64,000 nt of DNA from Bin87 sp965220105 (GCA_965220105.1 OZ244811.1:3286001-3350000), one strand, 5' to 3'. Shown: positions 52,609 through 61,586, numbered from the stretch's first letter. Numbers and translations: made by a program. Notes: generated by a model not told the origin, from the letters alone.

Positions 52609-53766
52609 ATGGGAGTCACTTACGCCAGAGGCAGCATTACCGGCAAATCGGAAACCCGGGAGTACGACTTCCTCGTCGATACCGGCGCAACCTGGGTTGG
52701 TATCCCGCAGGCCGACATCGACGCGCTGGGGCTGGACACCGTGCCCAACGCGTCAGCAGAAATCGTGACCGGCAACGGCGTAATTCGCACGCCGATGTAC
52801 ATTGCTGTTGGGATGTTGGAAGGAACCGGTTTCGTGGACGCCGCTGTTCCAGCTCCCACACCATTAGTGGGTCATATGCTGTTGCAGGCTTTGGGGTTCA
52901 AAGTTGACCTGGTGAACGAGCGGATTGAGAAACGTCCCGATGACGAGATTGGGCCGCCGTTTTTGCTGGGGCTGATACACAACGGAGAACATTATATGAC
53001 GTTGCCCGTAGAATCGTTCGACGACAGCAAGTTGCACGAACCAATTTTGAGTAGAGAGAAAACCGAAAATTCAGACGAACCAGCCAAAAAGCATAGCCTG
53101 CTAAACCTGAGACAGTACGATTACACGATCGCGTATGATGACTACGCAATCGGGTACAAGGAAGCGGCAGACCAACTTATAGCTGGAATGGGAGTAGGGC
53201 AGTCCAACAGTTCATACTTGGCCTATCCTATAATGTTCCTGTACCGGCACTACCTGGAACTCCGGTTGAAAGAAATCGTCATCGGCTTAAAGGAGTTGGG
53301 GTCTTTATCTGTAGATTTTGATCACTTCAATTTGTGGCCCCAGCTTCCTGATGACCAACCGCGTGGACATTGCTTGACGTACTTTTGGGACTCTATGCTG
53401 GCCCATTGGTTCGGGGCCATAGAAGAGGAACTCGTTGCCGGAATTGTACTTGAAGAATTGGAATCCAAGTACGACATCATCGGAGAACGCATCCACGAAC
53501 TTGACGAGATCGACAGGGCATCAGAGGTTTTCAGATACCCGGTCGACAAGGAAGGAAGTCCGCACCATATCAGCACACCCAATTTAGGTGAATTGAGCCA
53601 CGTGAAGGACGTTGTAGATGCAATTGCCTATCACTTAGACACAATCAGCGGTTTGGCGTACGAATCCAAAGAACAATTTAAAGAATCGTATGAAGACGCG
53701 GTGTATTCGTACTATGACGACTTGCACGCTGACTATCTGGTTGGCCTTTGGAAGGACGCTCGCTAG
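52609..53766 (+). CDS. Retropepsin-like protease fused to HEPN-like C-terminal region
   Basis: A 385-residue protein. Residues 1-123 closely copy the previous gene (VDTGATWVGIPQADIDALGLDTV, with DTGA at 24-27, and GHMLLQALGFKVDLVNERIEKRP). From about residue 130 a distinct region begins. It is visibly richer in A+T, starts at an internal ATG (MTLPVESFDDSK), and has YAIGYKEAADQL, SSYLAYPIMFLYRHYLELRLKEIVIGLKEL and LSHVKDVVDAIAYHLDTISG, which I judge HEPN-like helices. No confident family is assigned. It looks like fusion of a duplicated protease gene to a transferred gene. Confidence 0.68.
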   Translation: MGVTYARGSITGKSETREYDFLVDTGATWVGIPQADIDALGLDTVPNASAEIVTGNGVIRTPMYIAVGMLEGTGFVDAAVPAPTPLVGHMLLQALGFKVDLVNERIEKRPDDEIGPPFLLGLIHNGEHYMTLPVESFDDSKLHEPILSREKTENSDEPAKKHSLLNLRQYDYTIAYDDYAIGYKEAADQLIAGMGVGQSNSSYLAYPIMFLYRHYLELRLKEIVIGLKELGSLSVDFDHFNLWPQLPDDQPRGHCLTYFWDSMLAHWFGAIEEELVAGIVLEELESKYDIIGERIHELDEIDRASEVFRYPVDKEGSPHHISTPNLGELSHVKDVVDAIAYHLDTISGLAYESKEQFKESYEDAVYSYYDDLHADYLVGLWKDAR

Positions 53767-53800
53767 TCTGCACCGTAGTCGTTGGAAACAAACAACACCT

Positions 53801-54385
53801 TTGGCTGTGATTGAGCGAGCGTCACGATATCCGATTGCGGCGTTGCTGATAGTGGCCATAGCAACGGCAGCACTTCTAGCCGGCTGTGGCTCAGATTCTG
53901 CGCCCGAACCCACGGCCACGCCGGATATTGCTGCAACGATAAACGCGCAGGTAAGCCAGGTCCTCGGAACTCCAATCGCTCAGCCGACCGTGGTTCGCCC
54001 CGGGTACTGCGGCCGTTTGTGCGATGACGATTTTTTGCGCACGGCCGGTGTAGCAGATGTACAAGATGAACTGGACTGGGGTGCGGATATTGCGGCCAGG
54101 GGTCATAACGGGAAGACGCCTCTGCATGAGGCGGCTATATTTAATACCGAGCCGGCGGTAATTGCGCTGCTGCTGGACCGGGACGCGGATACTGCGGCCA
54201 AGGATGATGAAGGGCAGACGCCTCTGCATTTGGCGGCTGCACGTAATACCGAGCTGACGGTAATTGCGCTGCTGCTGGACCGGGGGGCGGATATTGAGGC
54301 CAAGGATGATCACGGGCTGACGGTCTGCCAGTTCGCGGAGTTTGCGAATCGAGAAACGGACATACTCCGTCTGCTGTGCAGATGA
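53801..54385 (+). CDS. Ankyrin-repeat lipoprotein
   Basis: About 194 residues from TTG 53801 (a GTG at 53807 also fits); a longer ORF would overlap the previous gene by 77 bases. A lipoprotein signal precedes the lipobox LLAGC, then SDSAPEPTATP linker. Two nearly identical ankyrin repeats follow (GKTPLHEAAIFNTEPAVIALLLDRDADTAAKDD, then GQTPLHLAAARNTELTVIALLLDRGADIEAKDD), plus a partial third. The two repeats are so alike at DNA level that they look like a recent 99-bp duplication. Function unknown; it would be anchored at the cell surface. Confidence 0.75.
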   Translation: MAVIERASRYPIAALLIVAIATAALLAGCGSDSAPEPTATPDIAATINAQVSQVLGTPIAQPTVVRPGYCGRLCDDDFLRTAGVADVQDELDWGADIAARGHNGKTPLHEAAIFNTEPAVIALLLDRDADTAAKDDEGQTPLHLAAARNTELTVIALLLDRGADIEAKDDHGLTVCQFAEFANRETDILRLLCR

Positions 54386-54460
54386 TTCCGGCCGGCGGCG
54401 TGTATTTCCAGCGGATGGTACAATCGCGATAAAAGTCGTCCCAACAGAGACTGCCACGCT

Positions 54461-55108
54461 ATGACCACCAAGCCCAAACCCACCGCCGACTCCTCCGCCA
54501 TCGCGCCGGCTGGCGCCGTTGTGCTGCGCCTGGCGGCTCTGGGCATTGACCACCGGGCGGAGGATTTTCCGGCCCGGTTCATCGCATTCTGCGAGCAGAA
54601 CGACTTGTATGAGATGGAGGTCAATGCCGAAGGGGAGCTGCTGATACTGCCTATGACCGGATACCGGGGCAACAAGCAAGAATTTTATTTTGCGGTATTT
54701 CTCGGCAATTGGGAACTTGCCAACGGGGGCAGCGCGTCATCGCAGACGGTTCGTTTCCGGCTCTCTTCCCGGGCGGTGCTGGGGCCGGATGCCGCCTGGA
54801 TTACGCAGGAACGATTTGACACGCTGCCCGAACAGGAAAGAGAAACGATTATCGAGGGCGCGCCCGACTTCGTGGTGGAAATTCGCTCCCGCACCGATAA
54901 CCTGCGCCCGCTGCAAAACAAGATGGCCCTGTGGATGGCCGGCGGGGTTCGCCTCGGCTGGTTGATTGACGCCCATCTCCGCCAGGTTCATGTCTATCGC
55001 GCCGACCAGCCGGAGCCGCAGTTGCTGGACGACCCGGAAACGCTGGACGGCGGGGACGTGCTGCCCGGCTTTTCCTTTCCCGTGCGACAGTATATTTTTG
55101 ATATATGA
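54461..55108 (+). CDS. Uma2-family (DUF820) putative restriction endonuclease-like protein
   Basis: A 215-residue protein: LYEMEVNAEGELLILPMTGYRGNKQ, then VLGPDAAWITQERF, GAPDFVVEIRSRTDNLRPLQNKMALWMAGGVRLGWLID, the Uma2 PD-(D/E)XK pattern with D, E and a late Gln/Lys. The last base of the gene overlaps the CoA-transferase start by ATGA. Function of Uma2 proteins is unclear; endonuclease activity is predicted. Confidence 0.85.
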   Translation: MTTKPKPTADSSAIAPAGAVVLRLAALGIDHRAEDFPARFIAFCEQNDLYEMEVNAEGELLILPMTGYRGNKQEFYFAVFLGNWELANGGSASSQTVRFRLSSRAVLGPDAAWITQERFDTLPEQERETIIEGAPDFVVEIRSRTDNLRPLQNKMALWMAGGVRLGWLIDAHLRQVHVYRADQPEPQLLDDPETLDGGDVLPGFSFPVRQYIFDI

Positions 55109-56337
55109 CCAACACCGATACCTCACCACCCCCCGCCGCCCTCCCCAACCTTCGCGTCCTCGAGATTGCGTCGCTGATTGCCGGACCCTACTGCGGCAAG
55201 CTGCTGGCATCCCTGGGCGCTCGGGTCATCAAGGCCGAACCGCCTTCGGGAGACCTTTCCCGCCGCCGTGGCCCCTTCCCTGGCGACGTACCCCATCCCG
55301 AGCGCAGCGGCCTCTTCCTCTACCTGAACACCGGCAAGCAAAGCGTCACCCTCAACCTCAACGACCCGTCCGGACGGGACCTGCTCCATCAGCTCATTGC
55401 CAACGTCGACCTGGTCGTCCACGACTACAGCCCAGCCGATGCCGCCGCCATCGGGCTCGATAGCGATGGCCTGCTGGCCGTCAACCCGGACGTCATCATC
55501 ACCGTTGTTACACCCTTTGGTTCCACCGGCCCCTATGCCAACCACCGTGCCGGGCACCTCGCCACCTTCCACGCCGGCGGAGAGGGCTGGTTGCTGCCCA
55601 ACGGCGTGGCGCTCGATACCTTCCCGGACCGACCTCCCATCGTCGCCGGCGCCAACATGGGCGACTACCAGGCCGGCCTGACCGCCGCCGTGGGCGCGGT
55701 CGCCGCCGCCTTCCACCGCCTGAACACTCCCGGCGACGCCCCCGGTCAGGTGGTGGACGCCTCGGCCCAGGAAGCCCAGTTGTCCGTGGGATACATGCCC
55801 ATCCAACGCCACGAATCGGAGGGCATCACCGAGACCCGTTTCTCCCGCTATTTCCGTGTCGGGGGGGTGCTGCCGGCCTCCGACGGCTACGTGGAACTGC
55901 TGACCCTGGAGGCCCGCCAGTTTGAAAGCCTGTTGGCATTCATGGGCAACCCGGACTGGGGGTCGCCCGACATGTTCAGCGACCCGGCCACCCATGGCCC
56001 CGAGCTGAACCGCCACATGCGCGACTGGTTTTCGCAGCATCCCCGGGATTGGCTCTACACCGAAGGGCAAGCCCACGGCGTCCCCATCGCGCCCTACTAC
56101 ACGCCCTCTGAAGTATTCAACAGCCCCCAGCAGCGGGAACGGGCATACTACACCCCGGTCGAACACCCCGCCACGGGCTCACTCGAGTACGCCGGCGCTC
56201 CCTTCCAGCTGGACGCCACGCCCACCACCTTGAGCCGGGCGCCCCTGCTTGGCGAACACAATGCCCTCGTATACGGCGGGTTGCTGGGCTACCTTCCGGA
56301 GCAACTAACCGCCCTCGCCCGCAGCGCCGCAATTTAG
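55105..56337 (+). CDS. CaiB/BaiF family CoA-transferase
   Basis: A 410-residue CoA-transferase: LPNLRVLEIASLIAGPYCGKLLASLGARVIKAEPPSGDLSRRRGPFPGDVPHPERSGLFLYLNTGKQSVTLNLND, then VIITVVTPFGSTGPYANHRAGHLATFHAGGEG. The start overlaps the Uma2 gene by 4 bases. C terminus LLGEHNALVYGGLLGY. Close in style to the paralogue at 47390. Confidence 0.93.
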   Translation: MTNTDTSPPPAALPNLRVLEIASLIAGPYCGKLLASLGARVIKAEPPSGDLSRRRGPFPGDVPHPERSGLFLYLNTGKQSVTLNLNDPSGRDLLHQLIANVDLVVHDYSPADAAAIGLDSDGLLAVNPDVIITVVTPFGSTGPYANHRAGHLATFHAGGEGWLLPNGVALDTFPDRPPIVAGANMGDYQAGLTAAVGAVAAAFHRLNTPGDAPGQVVDASAQEAQLSVGYMPIQRHESEGITETRFSRYFRVGGVLPASDGYVELLTLEARQFESLLAFMGNPDWGSPDMFSDPATHGPELNRHMRDWFSQHPRDWLYTEGQAHGVPIAPYYTPSEVFNSPQQRERAYYTPVEHPATGSLEYAGAPFQLDATPTTLSRAPLLGEHNALVYGGLLGYLPEQLTALARSAAI

Positions 56338-56365
56338 ATCGGACGGCCCGGCGCCATCTCGCTTT

Positions 56366-56402
56366 CATTGCGAGGAGCCCAGCGGCGTGGCAATCCCGTC
56401 AC
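56366..56402. repeat. Half family-A repeat
   Basis: CATTGCGAGGAGCCC..GGCAATCCC, in the 185-bp gap between the CoA-transferase and the convergent hydrolase gene, which otherwise holds no gene. Confidence 0.55.
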
Positions 56403-56521
56403 CCCCTAACAGTCCGCTCCCCTCGTCCAGCCGCCGATCCCTCGATGGCAGAGAGTCCAAGCGAGAGTGAACCCGTCAGAAGCAGGATTCTCCGGATTAG
56501 CGGGAATACCGGGATTACGCC

Positions 56522-58489
56522 CTATCCCTGCGACGCAGCGCAGTCGTACCTCAGCAGGCACGACGCAACCACCGTTTCCACGTCCTCGGCCAGCAGGTAG
56601 CCGTCTTCAACAAGGCGTGACGCCGCTACCTTCACCCGGGCCAGGTAGTCCTCCCGACCGCTGTATCGCTCTTCCAATGAAAGTCTCGGGTCGCCGCTGG
56701 TTTCCCGTTGGGCAGCCTTCGCGGCAAACCAGTGGCTGGAACCCTGCATCGACATCAACTGCTCCGGCGCTCCGGTATCGGGATGCCGGAGGTTCCAGCC
56801 GGTATGCGTGCCCACCGGAACCGCCAGGTCGGGCAGACGGATGCCGGCCAGGTCATTGCCGTCGGCATCGGCAGCCGACACCAGGCGCGCGTACTCGCGA
56901 CCCTCGGTCACCGGATAACGACCCACCCCTAGGTGCGCCTCCGGCCCCAGGTCAACCTCCCGGATTCGCCACAGACGGTCCGGGTCGGGCGTATCCCGTC
57001 CCGGCACGTCGACCACCGTATCCAGGTACGAGGCTTGCGTAACTGCGGTGCCGTCGTCAAGCCTGGGATGACGGCTGGGCGGCGGCGCAACGCCGTTGGT
57101 GACCCACCGGTCCAGATTGACCAGGGCGGCGCGCAAGAGCGGAATATAGTCCACAACGTTGTAGGGATGGTACCCCGTGGAGCCGTCGGGACCAACGCCG
57201 GCCATCTGGTCGGGCGACCCGGGCAAGTGCTGCGTGCCGGCAAACAGGTAGTGACGCGTCTCGTCAACGGGCTGAAGATCGAAGTTGCCGGCGCCATCGA
57301 CGTGAGTCAGGCACCCGTCGCCGCGCCAGTACTCCGCCGCCGAGTTGGTGTAGATGATTTTGGGCACGGCGCCGAGCTTTCTCAACCGTCTCAGCATCCC
57401 GTCGGTCTGTTCGGTCAAGGCGTCGGTCACCTCGTCATCGGCGAAGGGGAACTGGTGGCCGAAGCTGGGCGCCGACTGGCACGACGGCTGGGCGAAGCGG
57501 TGGTTGAACTCGCCGCGCCGTCCCCCGGCCACGTGGGGCAGCAGTCCGTCGAACGCCGGATTGCCATCCTCCGCCACGTTGAGCCCCCAGTAGACCATGG
57601 TACGGAGCAGGCGGCCGGACTGGGACACACCGTGGCCGTAGACTTTTTCGAATCCGTCGGCCACCGGGTTATTCAGCGATGGCTTTCGCATCCAGGATGC
57701 CGCATCGCGGATCGCCAGCATGCCGCAACCCACCACCACTGGATGCGTGGCCGTGTAGATACAGTTGTAAATCCGGCCCGGCTCAAACCCCGATGCCAGG
57801 TAGACGTGCTCGTCGCTGGGAACCTCTCCGTCGTCCGTCTCCCGGGCAAACCGCCATTGCGAGCGCGGGATCACCGAATCTGGCCCATCCTCCCAATCGC
57901 GCACCAGCAGCACTACCCTCGCCTCGTCCACGTCGGCGACCGGGTAGGGACGATGGGCGCGGTTGGCCAGCAGCCGTGTGGTTTCCCGGATGTGGGGCCG
58001 GATCTCCACGCTGCATTGGCCTGTGACCGGCTGGCCGTCAATCTCGATTCCCGGCGCTTCCAGACCCAACAGGGCGTCGCTGCGGTACACGTCCCATTGC
58101 CACCCTATGGACAGCACCGAGTAACCATGCCGCATCAGGAACCCATCGCCCTCCGGAATCGCGTCGGAATCGATTTCCGGCGTCGGTCCCCGATTGAAAA
58201 ACGTTACCGTTCGACGCCGGCCACGATTCACCACTTCAACCACTAGCCGCCCGTTGCCATGCGCCGGCTCGGATGGCGTTACCAGCGTGAAATCCGCTTC
58301 AAACCGCACGCGCCCGGCGTCGTCCACCGGCGCGTACCTCAAGTCCACCACGGTGGCGTTGGCCGGATTGGCTGGTTCAACGGCAAAGGTCAGCACGCCG
58401 TCAATTCGCTCGTACTGCCCGGCTTCCCCAAAGGACTGACCATCGGCCAGCGGTTCCCTCCTGGTGATTTTGGCGTCAACGACGGGCAT
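56522..58489 (-). CDS. Alpha/beta-hydrolase domain-containing protein (Abhydrolase_10-like)
   Basis: A 655-residue protein beginning MPVVDAKITRREPLADGQSFGEAGQYERIDGVLTFAVEP, with GGGAGGC before that ATG; the upstream ORF part lacks support. Central: NRGRRRTVTFFNRGP, VYGHGVSQSGRLLRTMVYWGLN with the nucleophile elbow GVSQSG, and a C-terminal APEQLMSMQGSSHWFAA. Mostly uncharacterised hydrolases of this type occur in actinobacteria and Chloroflexota. Ester or lactone hydrolysis is assumed. Confidence 0.87.
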   Translation of the reverse strand: MPVVDAKITRREPLADGQSFGEAGQYERIDGVLTFAVEPANPANATVVDLRYAPVDDAGRVRFEADFTLVTPSEPAHGNGRLVVEVVNRGRRRTVTFFNRGPTPEIDSDAIPEGDGFLMRHGYSVLSIGWQWDVYRSDALLGLEAPGIEIDGQPVTGQCSVEIRPHIRETTRLLANRAHRPYPVADVDEARVVLLVRDWEDGPDSVIPRSQWRFARETDDGEVPSDEHVYLASGFEPGRIYNCIYTATHPVVVGCGMLAIRDAASWMRKPSLNNPVADGFEKVYGHGVSQSGRLLRTMVYWGLNVAEDGNPAFDGLLPHVAGGRRGEFNHRFAQPSCQSAPSFGHQFPFADDEVTDALTEQTDGMLRRLRKLGAVPKIIYTNSAAEYWRGDGCLTHVDGAGNFDLQPVDETRHYLFAGTQHLPGSPDQMAGVGPDGSTGYHPYNVVDYIPLLRAALVNLDRWVTNGVAPPPSRHPRLDDGTAVTQASYLDTVVDVPGRDTPDPDRLWRIREVDLGPEAHLGVGRYPVTEGREYARLVSAADADGNDLAGIRLPDLAVPVGTHTGWNLRHPDTGAPEQLMSMQGSSHWFAAKAAQRETSGDPRLSLEERYSGREDYLARVKVAASRLVEDGYLLAEDVETVVASCLLRYDCAASQG

Positions 58490-58834
58490 TTTCGGCCTCC
58501 CAGCAGTGGTTGGATGTGTGGCCGATGTTAGCAACGAGGCCGACGACGGTCAAACGGTAGTCCCCCTCACCGCAACCGCTCTTCCTAAGGGGCTCTGAAA
58601 AGAGGCTCTGACGAAACCTGTCATTGCGACGAACGAAGCAACGTGGCAATCGCGCAACCGGCGTCAAGAATATCGCTGAAGCTCCGTTCAGAGTTTCGGC
58701 TTGCCGACCAATTAGGAACAAGCAGCGGTTCCTTGATCGAGGGGGCCAGGTTGAGGGTGAAAGGCCCAGCCCAACGGAGGAAGGCGGGTCCGTAGACCCG
58801 CCCTCTGCAATCAACTTGTCGGGCTGGAGTGGCA
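58490..58834. other. Gene-free spacer with repeat debris
   Basis: A 345-bp gap. It holds a half family-A element (58619-58654, TCATTGCGACGAACGAAGCAACG) and a perfect hairpin at 58783-58802 (GGCGGGTC-CGTA-GACCCGCC), which lies just after the stop of the 100-aa gene on the minus strand but lacks a U-run. No gene is visible. Confidence 0.6.
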
Positions 58835-59137
58835 TCAATCCGACGACGGCAACTGCTTCGCTTCCTGCAACTCCATGGGCTCCCCGTTGAGCCGCAGGTC
58901 GCACTTGCCGGCCTTGGTTACCAGCACCGACACGCTGCCGTCCGCAGACGACAACCGCTTGCCCATCGTAACCTCCGGAGCGTCGTCCGCCGGCGCGGCC
59001 CCGCCGAAGTCGACGCTGGCCCCCTTGATCTGTAGCGGAATCTCGCCGTCCGTCAACTCTCCCTGGCCGCTGGCCTTGCTGACGATCATCTCGGCGCCGC
59101 CCGGACCCACGTACCGCTGTCCAGTTTTCAAATCCAT
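58835..59137 (-). CDS. Small protein of unknown function with a two-part pattern
   Basis: A 100-residue protein from ATG 59137: MDLKTGQRYVGPGGAEMIVSKA followed by DGEIPLQIKGASVDFGG and DGSVSVLVTKAGKCDLRLNGEPM. The two parts (..GQRYVGPGGAEMIVSKASGQGEL..IPL; ..SVSVLVTKAGKCDLRLNGEPM) recall desulfoferrodoxin/rubredoxin-like N-terminal sequences (CG..EVIVTK...G.PM) with nearly all metal-binding cysteines missing. That comparison is tentative. An upstream ORF extension lies in the DUF429 gene and is rejected. Confidence 0.55.
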   Translation of the reverse strand: MDLKTGQRYVGPGGAEMIVSKASGQGELTDGEIPLQIKGASVDFGGAAPADDAPEVTMGKRLSSADGSVSVLVTKAGKCDLRLNGEPMELQEAKQLPSSD

Positions 59138-59180
59138 TGTTCCAGAAACCTCAATCCCAGAGTATTGGGCGAAATTATAG

Positions 59181-60044
59181 TCATCCGCCGCGCACAGCGT
59201 CAACGCAACCCCGCCGCGGCACGTAGATCCAGCCCTCCAGCCCCGCGTCCGCCAGCTCATCGTCGGCAGGATGCCCGAAGCGTCGCTCATCCAGCGCCCA
59301 AGCCGCCGCCGCCACCGCCGCTACCACCGAGTCCAGGCAGTCGTGGTTGGCCCGGCAATCATCCGCCACCGTCTCCAGGTTGGGCAGGATAACGCCGGAT
59401 TTTGCGGACAGTCCTGCCAAAATCGTGTCGCGCTGTTGCAACGCCGAGCGACCGTTTTTATATCCCTTGTAAGGCAGGCCAATGGTCTTCAGGAACGCTC
59501 CCGGCATCAGCGCCAGCAGCGTAACCGTTTCGGCGGGCGGAGTCGTCGGCTCCAGTGGAGGCACGTGCCAGCGGGTGGGTCGGCTGCCGTGCAACCGGTG
59601 CAGCATCCTCATGCCGTGATATGTCATGGGAACCATGTTGGGATTGACCCGGTGTAGCGGAGAGAAACTCTCCCGGTGGTACTTTGCGTCTCCGGCGCGC
59701 CTGGGTTCCCCATGGTTGGCTACGAAATCGTTGCGGGCCTGGATGAACTGCCCGTCGCTCATATTGGCAACCAGGCGGCAAACATCCAGCAGGTCAGCCG
59801 GGCAGATGGAATCAGACCTGACGCCCAAATATCCGGCGAACGCAGCGGGCACGCCGAAGGGGAAATCCAGGGCCGCCACGGCCGGCGTGGCCGCGTCCCG
59901 CAGCAGCTCGAACACCTCCTCGCGCCTCGCCCGCTCCGCTCCATCAAGGAGCAGGCGCCCGACGGATCCAAGGCGTCCGCGTGCCACCCAGGTATTGCGG
60001 TCATCCCGCGCGCCGCTGAAGTCAACGCCGATGATGTTGGTCAT
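59181..60044 (-). CDS. DUF429-domain protein
   Basis: A 287-residue DUF429 protein: MTNIIGVDFSGARDDRNTWVARG, then VAALDFPFGVPAAFAGYLG, and the late DDCRANHDCLDSVVAAVAAAAWALDERRF, the family's DxxDAxxAA pattern. It has an RNase H-like fold with acidic residues at IGVDFSGA and LDFPFG and may be a nuclease; activity unproven. The 44-bp gap to the small protein gene downstream suggests co-transcription. Confidence 0.88.
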   Translation of the reverse strand: MTNIIGVDFSGARDDRNTWVARGRLGSVGRLLLDGAERARREEVFELLRDAATPAVAALDFPFGVPAAFAGYLGVRSDSICPADLLDVCRLVANMSDGQFIQARNDFVANHGEPRRAGDAKYHRESFSPLHRVNPNMVPMTYHGMRMLHRLHGSRPTRWHVPPLEPTTPPAETVTLLALMPGAFLKTIGLPYKGYKNGRSALQQRDTILAGLSAKSGVILPNLETVADDCRANHDCLDSVVAAVAAAAWALDERRFGHPADDELADAGLEGWIYVPRRGCVDAVRGG

Positions 60045-60090
60045 GGTGACGGCATTGTGTCACCGGGTACGCGGCGAGGCAATGCCCCGG

Positions 60091-60156
60091 CTCATCCTGA
60101 GCATTTCGACGGACCCCTGAGGCTACGGATCCCCTGAGGCTGTCGAAGGGCCCGCC
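60091..60156. repeat. Family-C repeats, paired
   Basis: CTCATCCTGAGCATTTCGACGGA, then CCCTGAGGCT..CCCCTGAGGCTGTCGAAGGGCCC: two adjacent copies of the CTGAGG/TCGAAGG type in the 220-bp spacer before the PEP-mutase-like gene. No gene is in the rest of the spacer. Confidence 0.6.
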
Positions 60157-60267
60157 ATGACGGCCTGCCGCAAATCGGGTAAAATATCGCCCGAACGAAA
60201 TATTACCTCCGCCACCACATTCCGAACCTGACGATACCGTCCGGCTACCATCGAGGAGTCATTAGTT

Positions 60268-61131
60268 ATGGATTACACCAAGCGAAGGGAAAACTACCGG
60301 GCCGTGCTGGCCGGTAACGTCTGCGTCCACCCGGGCTCGGTCTTCGACCCCATCTCCGCCCGCATCGCCGAGGACCTGGGTTTCGAGGTCGGCATGTTCG
60401 CCGGCTCCATCGCCAGCGGCACCGTCCTGGGCGCGCCTGACTACGTGGTACTGACCCTCGGCGAATTCGCCGAGCAGATTTACCGCATCAATCGCGCCGG
60501 TCAGCTGAGCCTCATGGTCGATGCCGACCACGGCTACGGCAACGCGCTGAGCGTGCGGCGCACCGTGGAAGAGCTGGAAGCCTCCGGTGTTGCCGCCCTC
60601 ACCATCGAAGACACGTTGCTGCCCATGGCCTTCGGCGGCGGCGACAGCGACATCAACCTCATCTCCCTGGACGAAGGCATCGGCAAGATGAAGGCCGCCC
60701 TGTCGGGGCGCACCGACCCCAACCTGGTGGTGGCCGGACGCACCAGCAGCATTCGCGTCAGCGTGGACGAGTGCATCAAGCGGGTCAAGGCCTACGAGGC
60801 CGCCGGCGTGGACGCCATTTTCCTGGCTGGCGCCACCACCAAGGCCGAGGTTGAAGCGGTCGGCAGCCAACTGAACATCCCGCTGCTGCTGGGCGGCGCC
60901 GGCGGCGAGCTGACCGACAAGGCCTGGCTTGGCGAGCATGGCGTCCGCGTGGCCCTGCAGGGCCACTTGCCCTTCCAGGCCGCCATCAAAGCGGTTTATG
61001 ATACGCTGAAAGCCCTGCGCGACGGCGTCGCCCCCGGCGATCTGCGCGACCAGCTGGCCTCCCCCGACCTCATCGCCCAGGTTACTCGCAAGGATGCCTA
61101 CGACCAGCAGATTGCCGACTACCTGAGCTAA
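60268..61131 (+). CDS. Isocitrate lyase/PEP mutase family protein (oxaloacetate decarboxylase-like)
   Basis: A 287-residue PEP-mutase superfamily enzyme: VHPGSVFDPISARIAEDLGFEVGMFAGSIASGTVLGAPD, LMVDADHGYGNALSVRRTVEELEASGVAALTIEDTLLP (DxDxGxG metal site), VVAGRTSSIRVSVDECIKRVKAYEAAGVDAIF, and LLLGGAGGELTD. Most like the oxaloacetate decarboxylase or carboxyvinyl-phosphonate group that uses Mg2+ to cleave a C-C bond. The Cys of isocitrate lyases (KKCGH) is absent. Substrate is a 2-oxo-diacid or similar. Confidence 0.9.
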   Translation: MDYTKRRENYRAVLAGNVCVHPGSVFDPISARIAEDLGFEVGMFAGSIASGTVLGAPDYVVLTLGEFAEQIYRINRAGQLSLMVDADHGYGNALSVRRTVEELEASGVAALTIEDTLLPMAFGGGDSDINLISLDEGIGKMKAALSGRTDPNLVVAGRTSSIRVSVDECIKRVKAYEAAGVDAIFLAGATTKAEVEAVGSQLNIPLLLGGAGGELTDKAWLGEHGVRVALQGHLPFQAAIKAVYDTLKALRDGVAPGDLRDQLASPDLIAQVTRKDAYDQQIADYLS

Positions 61132-61196
61132 CCAAATCTCCGGCCAGCAGCCGGCACGACATTATCCATCCGCCACATTTATCTGGAGGAAACATC

Positions 61197-61586
61197 ATGG
61201 CTTTCGTCTGTAACCACCTGCACCTGCGAAGCGAGGATCCTGACACCGCCGCCAAGTTCTACGTTGACAACTTCGGCGCCGTCATCGTTTCAACCCGCCC
61301 CCTGTCCACCACGGTGTCCCACCAACTGGAATTGAACGGCCAGCCGTTGCTGACCGTGTCGGGGGAAGCCGAAGGGGAGAACGCGGTTCCTGGGTCCACG
61401 GACCCCCGCTTTGGGTTGGATCATTTCGGTTTCGAGACCGACGACATCCAGTCTGCCTTCAAGCAGTTCCAGTCCACCGGCGCCAACATCATCTGCGAAC
61501 CCTGGACCATGCCCTCCGGCAGCCAGGTAATGTTCGTGGAAGCCCCCGACCGGGTTAGCCTGGAAATCATCCAACGACCCGCGTAA
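61197..61586 (+). CDS. VOC-family (glyoxalase-like) protein
   Basis: A 129-residue vicinal-oxygen-chelate protein: VCNHLHLRSEDPDTAAKFYVDNFGAVIV, FGLDHFGFETDDIQSAFKQFQSTGANI, MFVEAPDRVSLEIIQRP. Histidine and glutamate metal positions (H8, H79-type, E126) are present. TCTGGAGGA precedes the ATG. It follows the PEP-mutase gene by 65 bp. It may be a lyase, dioxygenase or epimerase; a methylmalonyl-CoA epimerase role is possible but not shown. Confidence 0.88.
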   Translation: MAFVCNHLHLRSEDPDTAAKFYVDNFGAVIVSTRPLSTTVSHQLELNGQPLLTVSGEAEGENAVPGSTDPRFGLDHFGFETDDIQSAFKQFQSTGANIICEPWTMPSGSQVMFVEAPDRVSLEIIQRPA

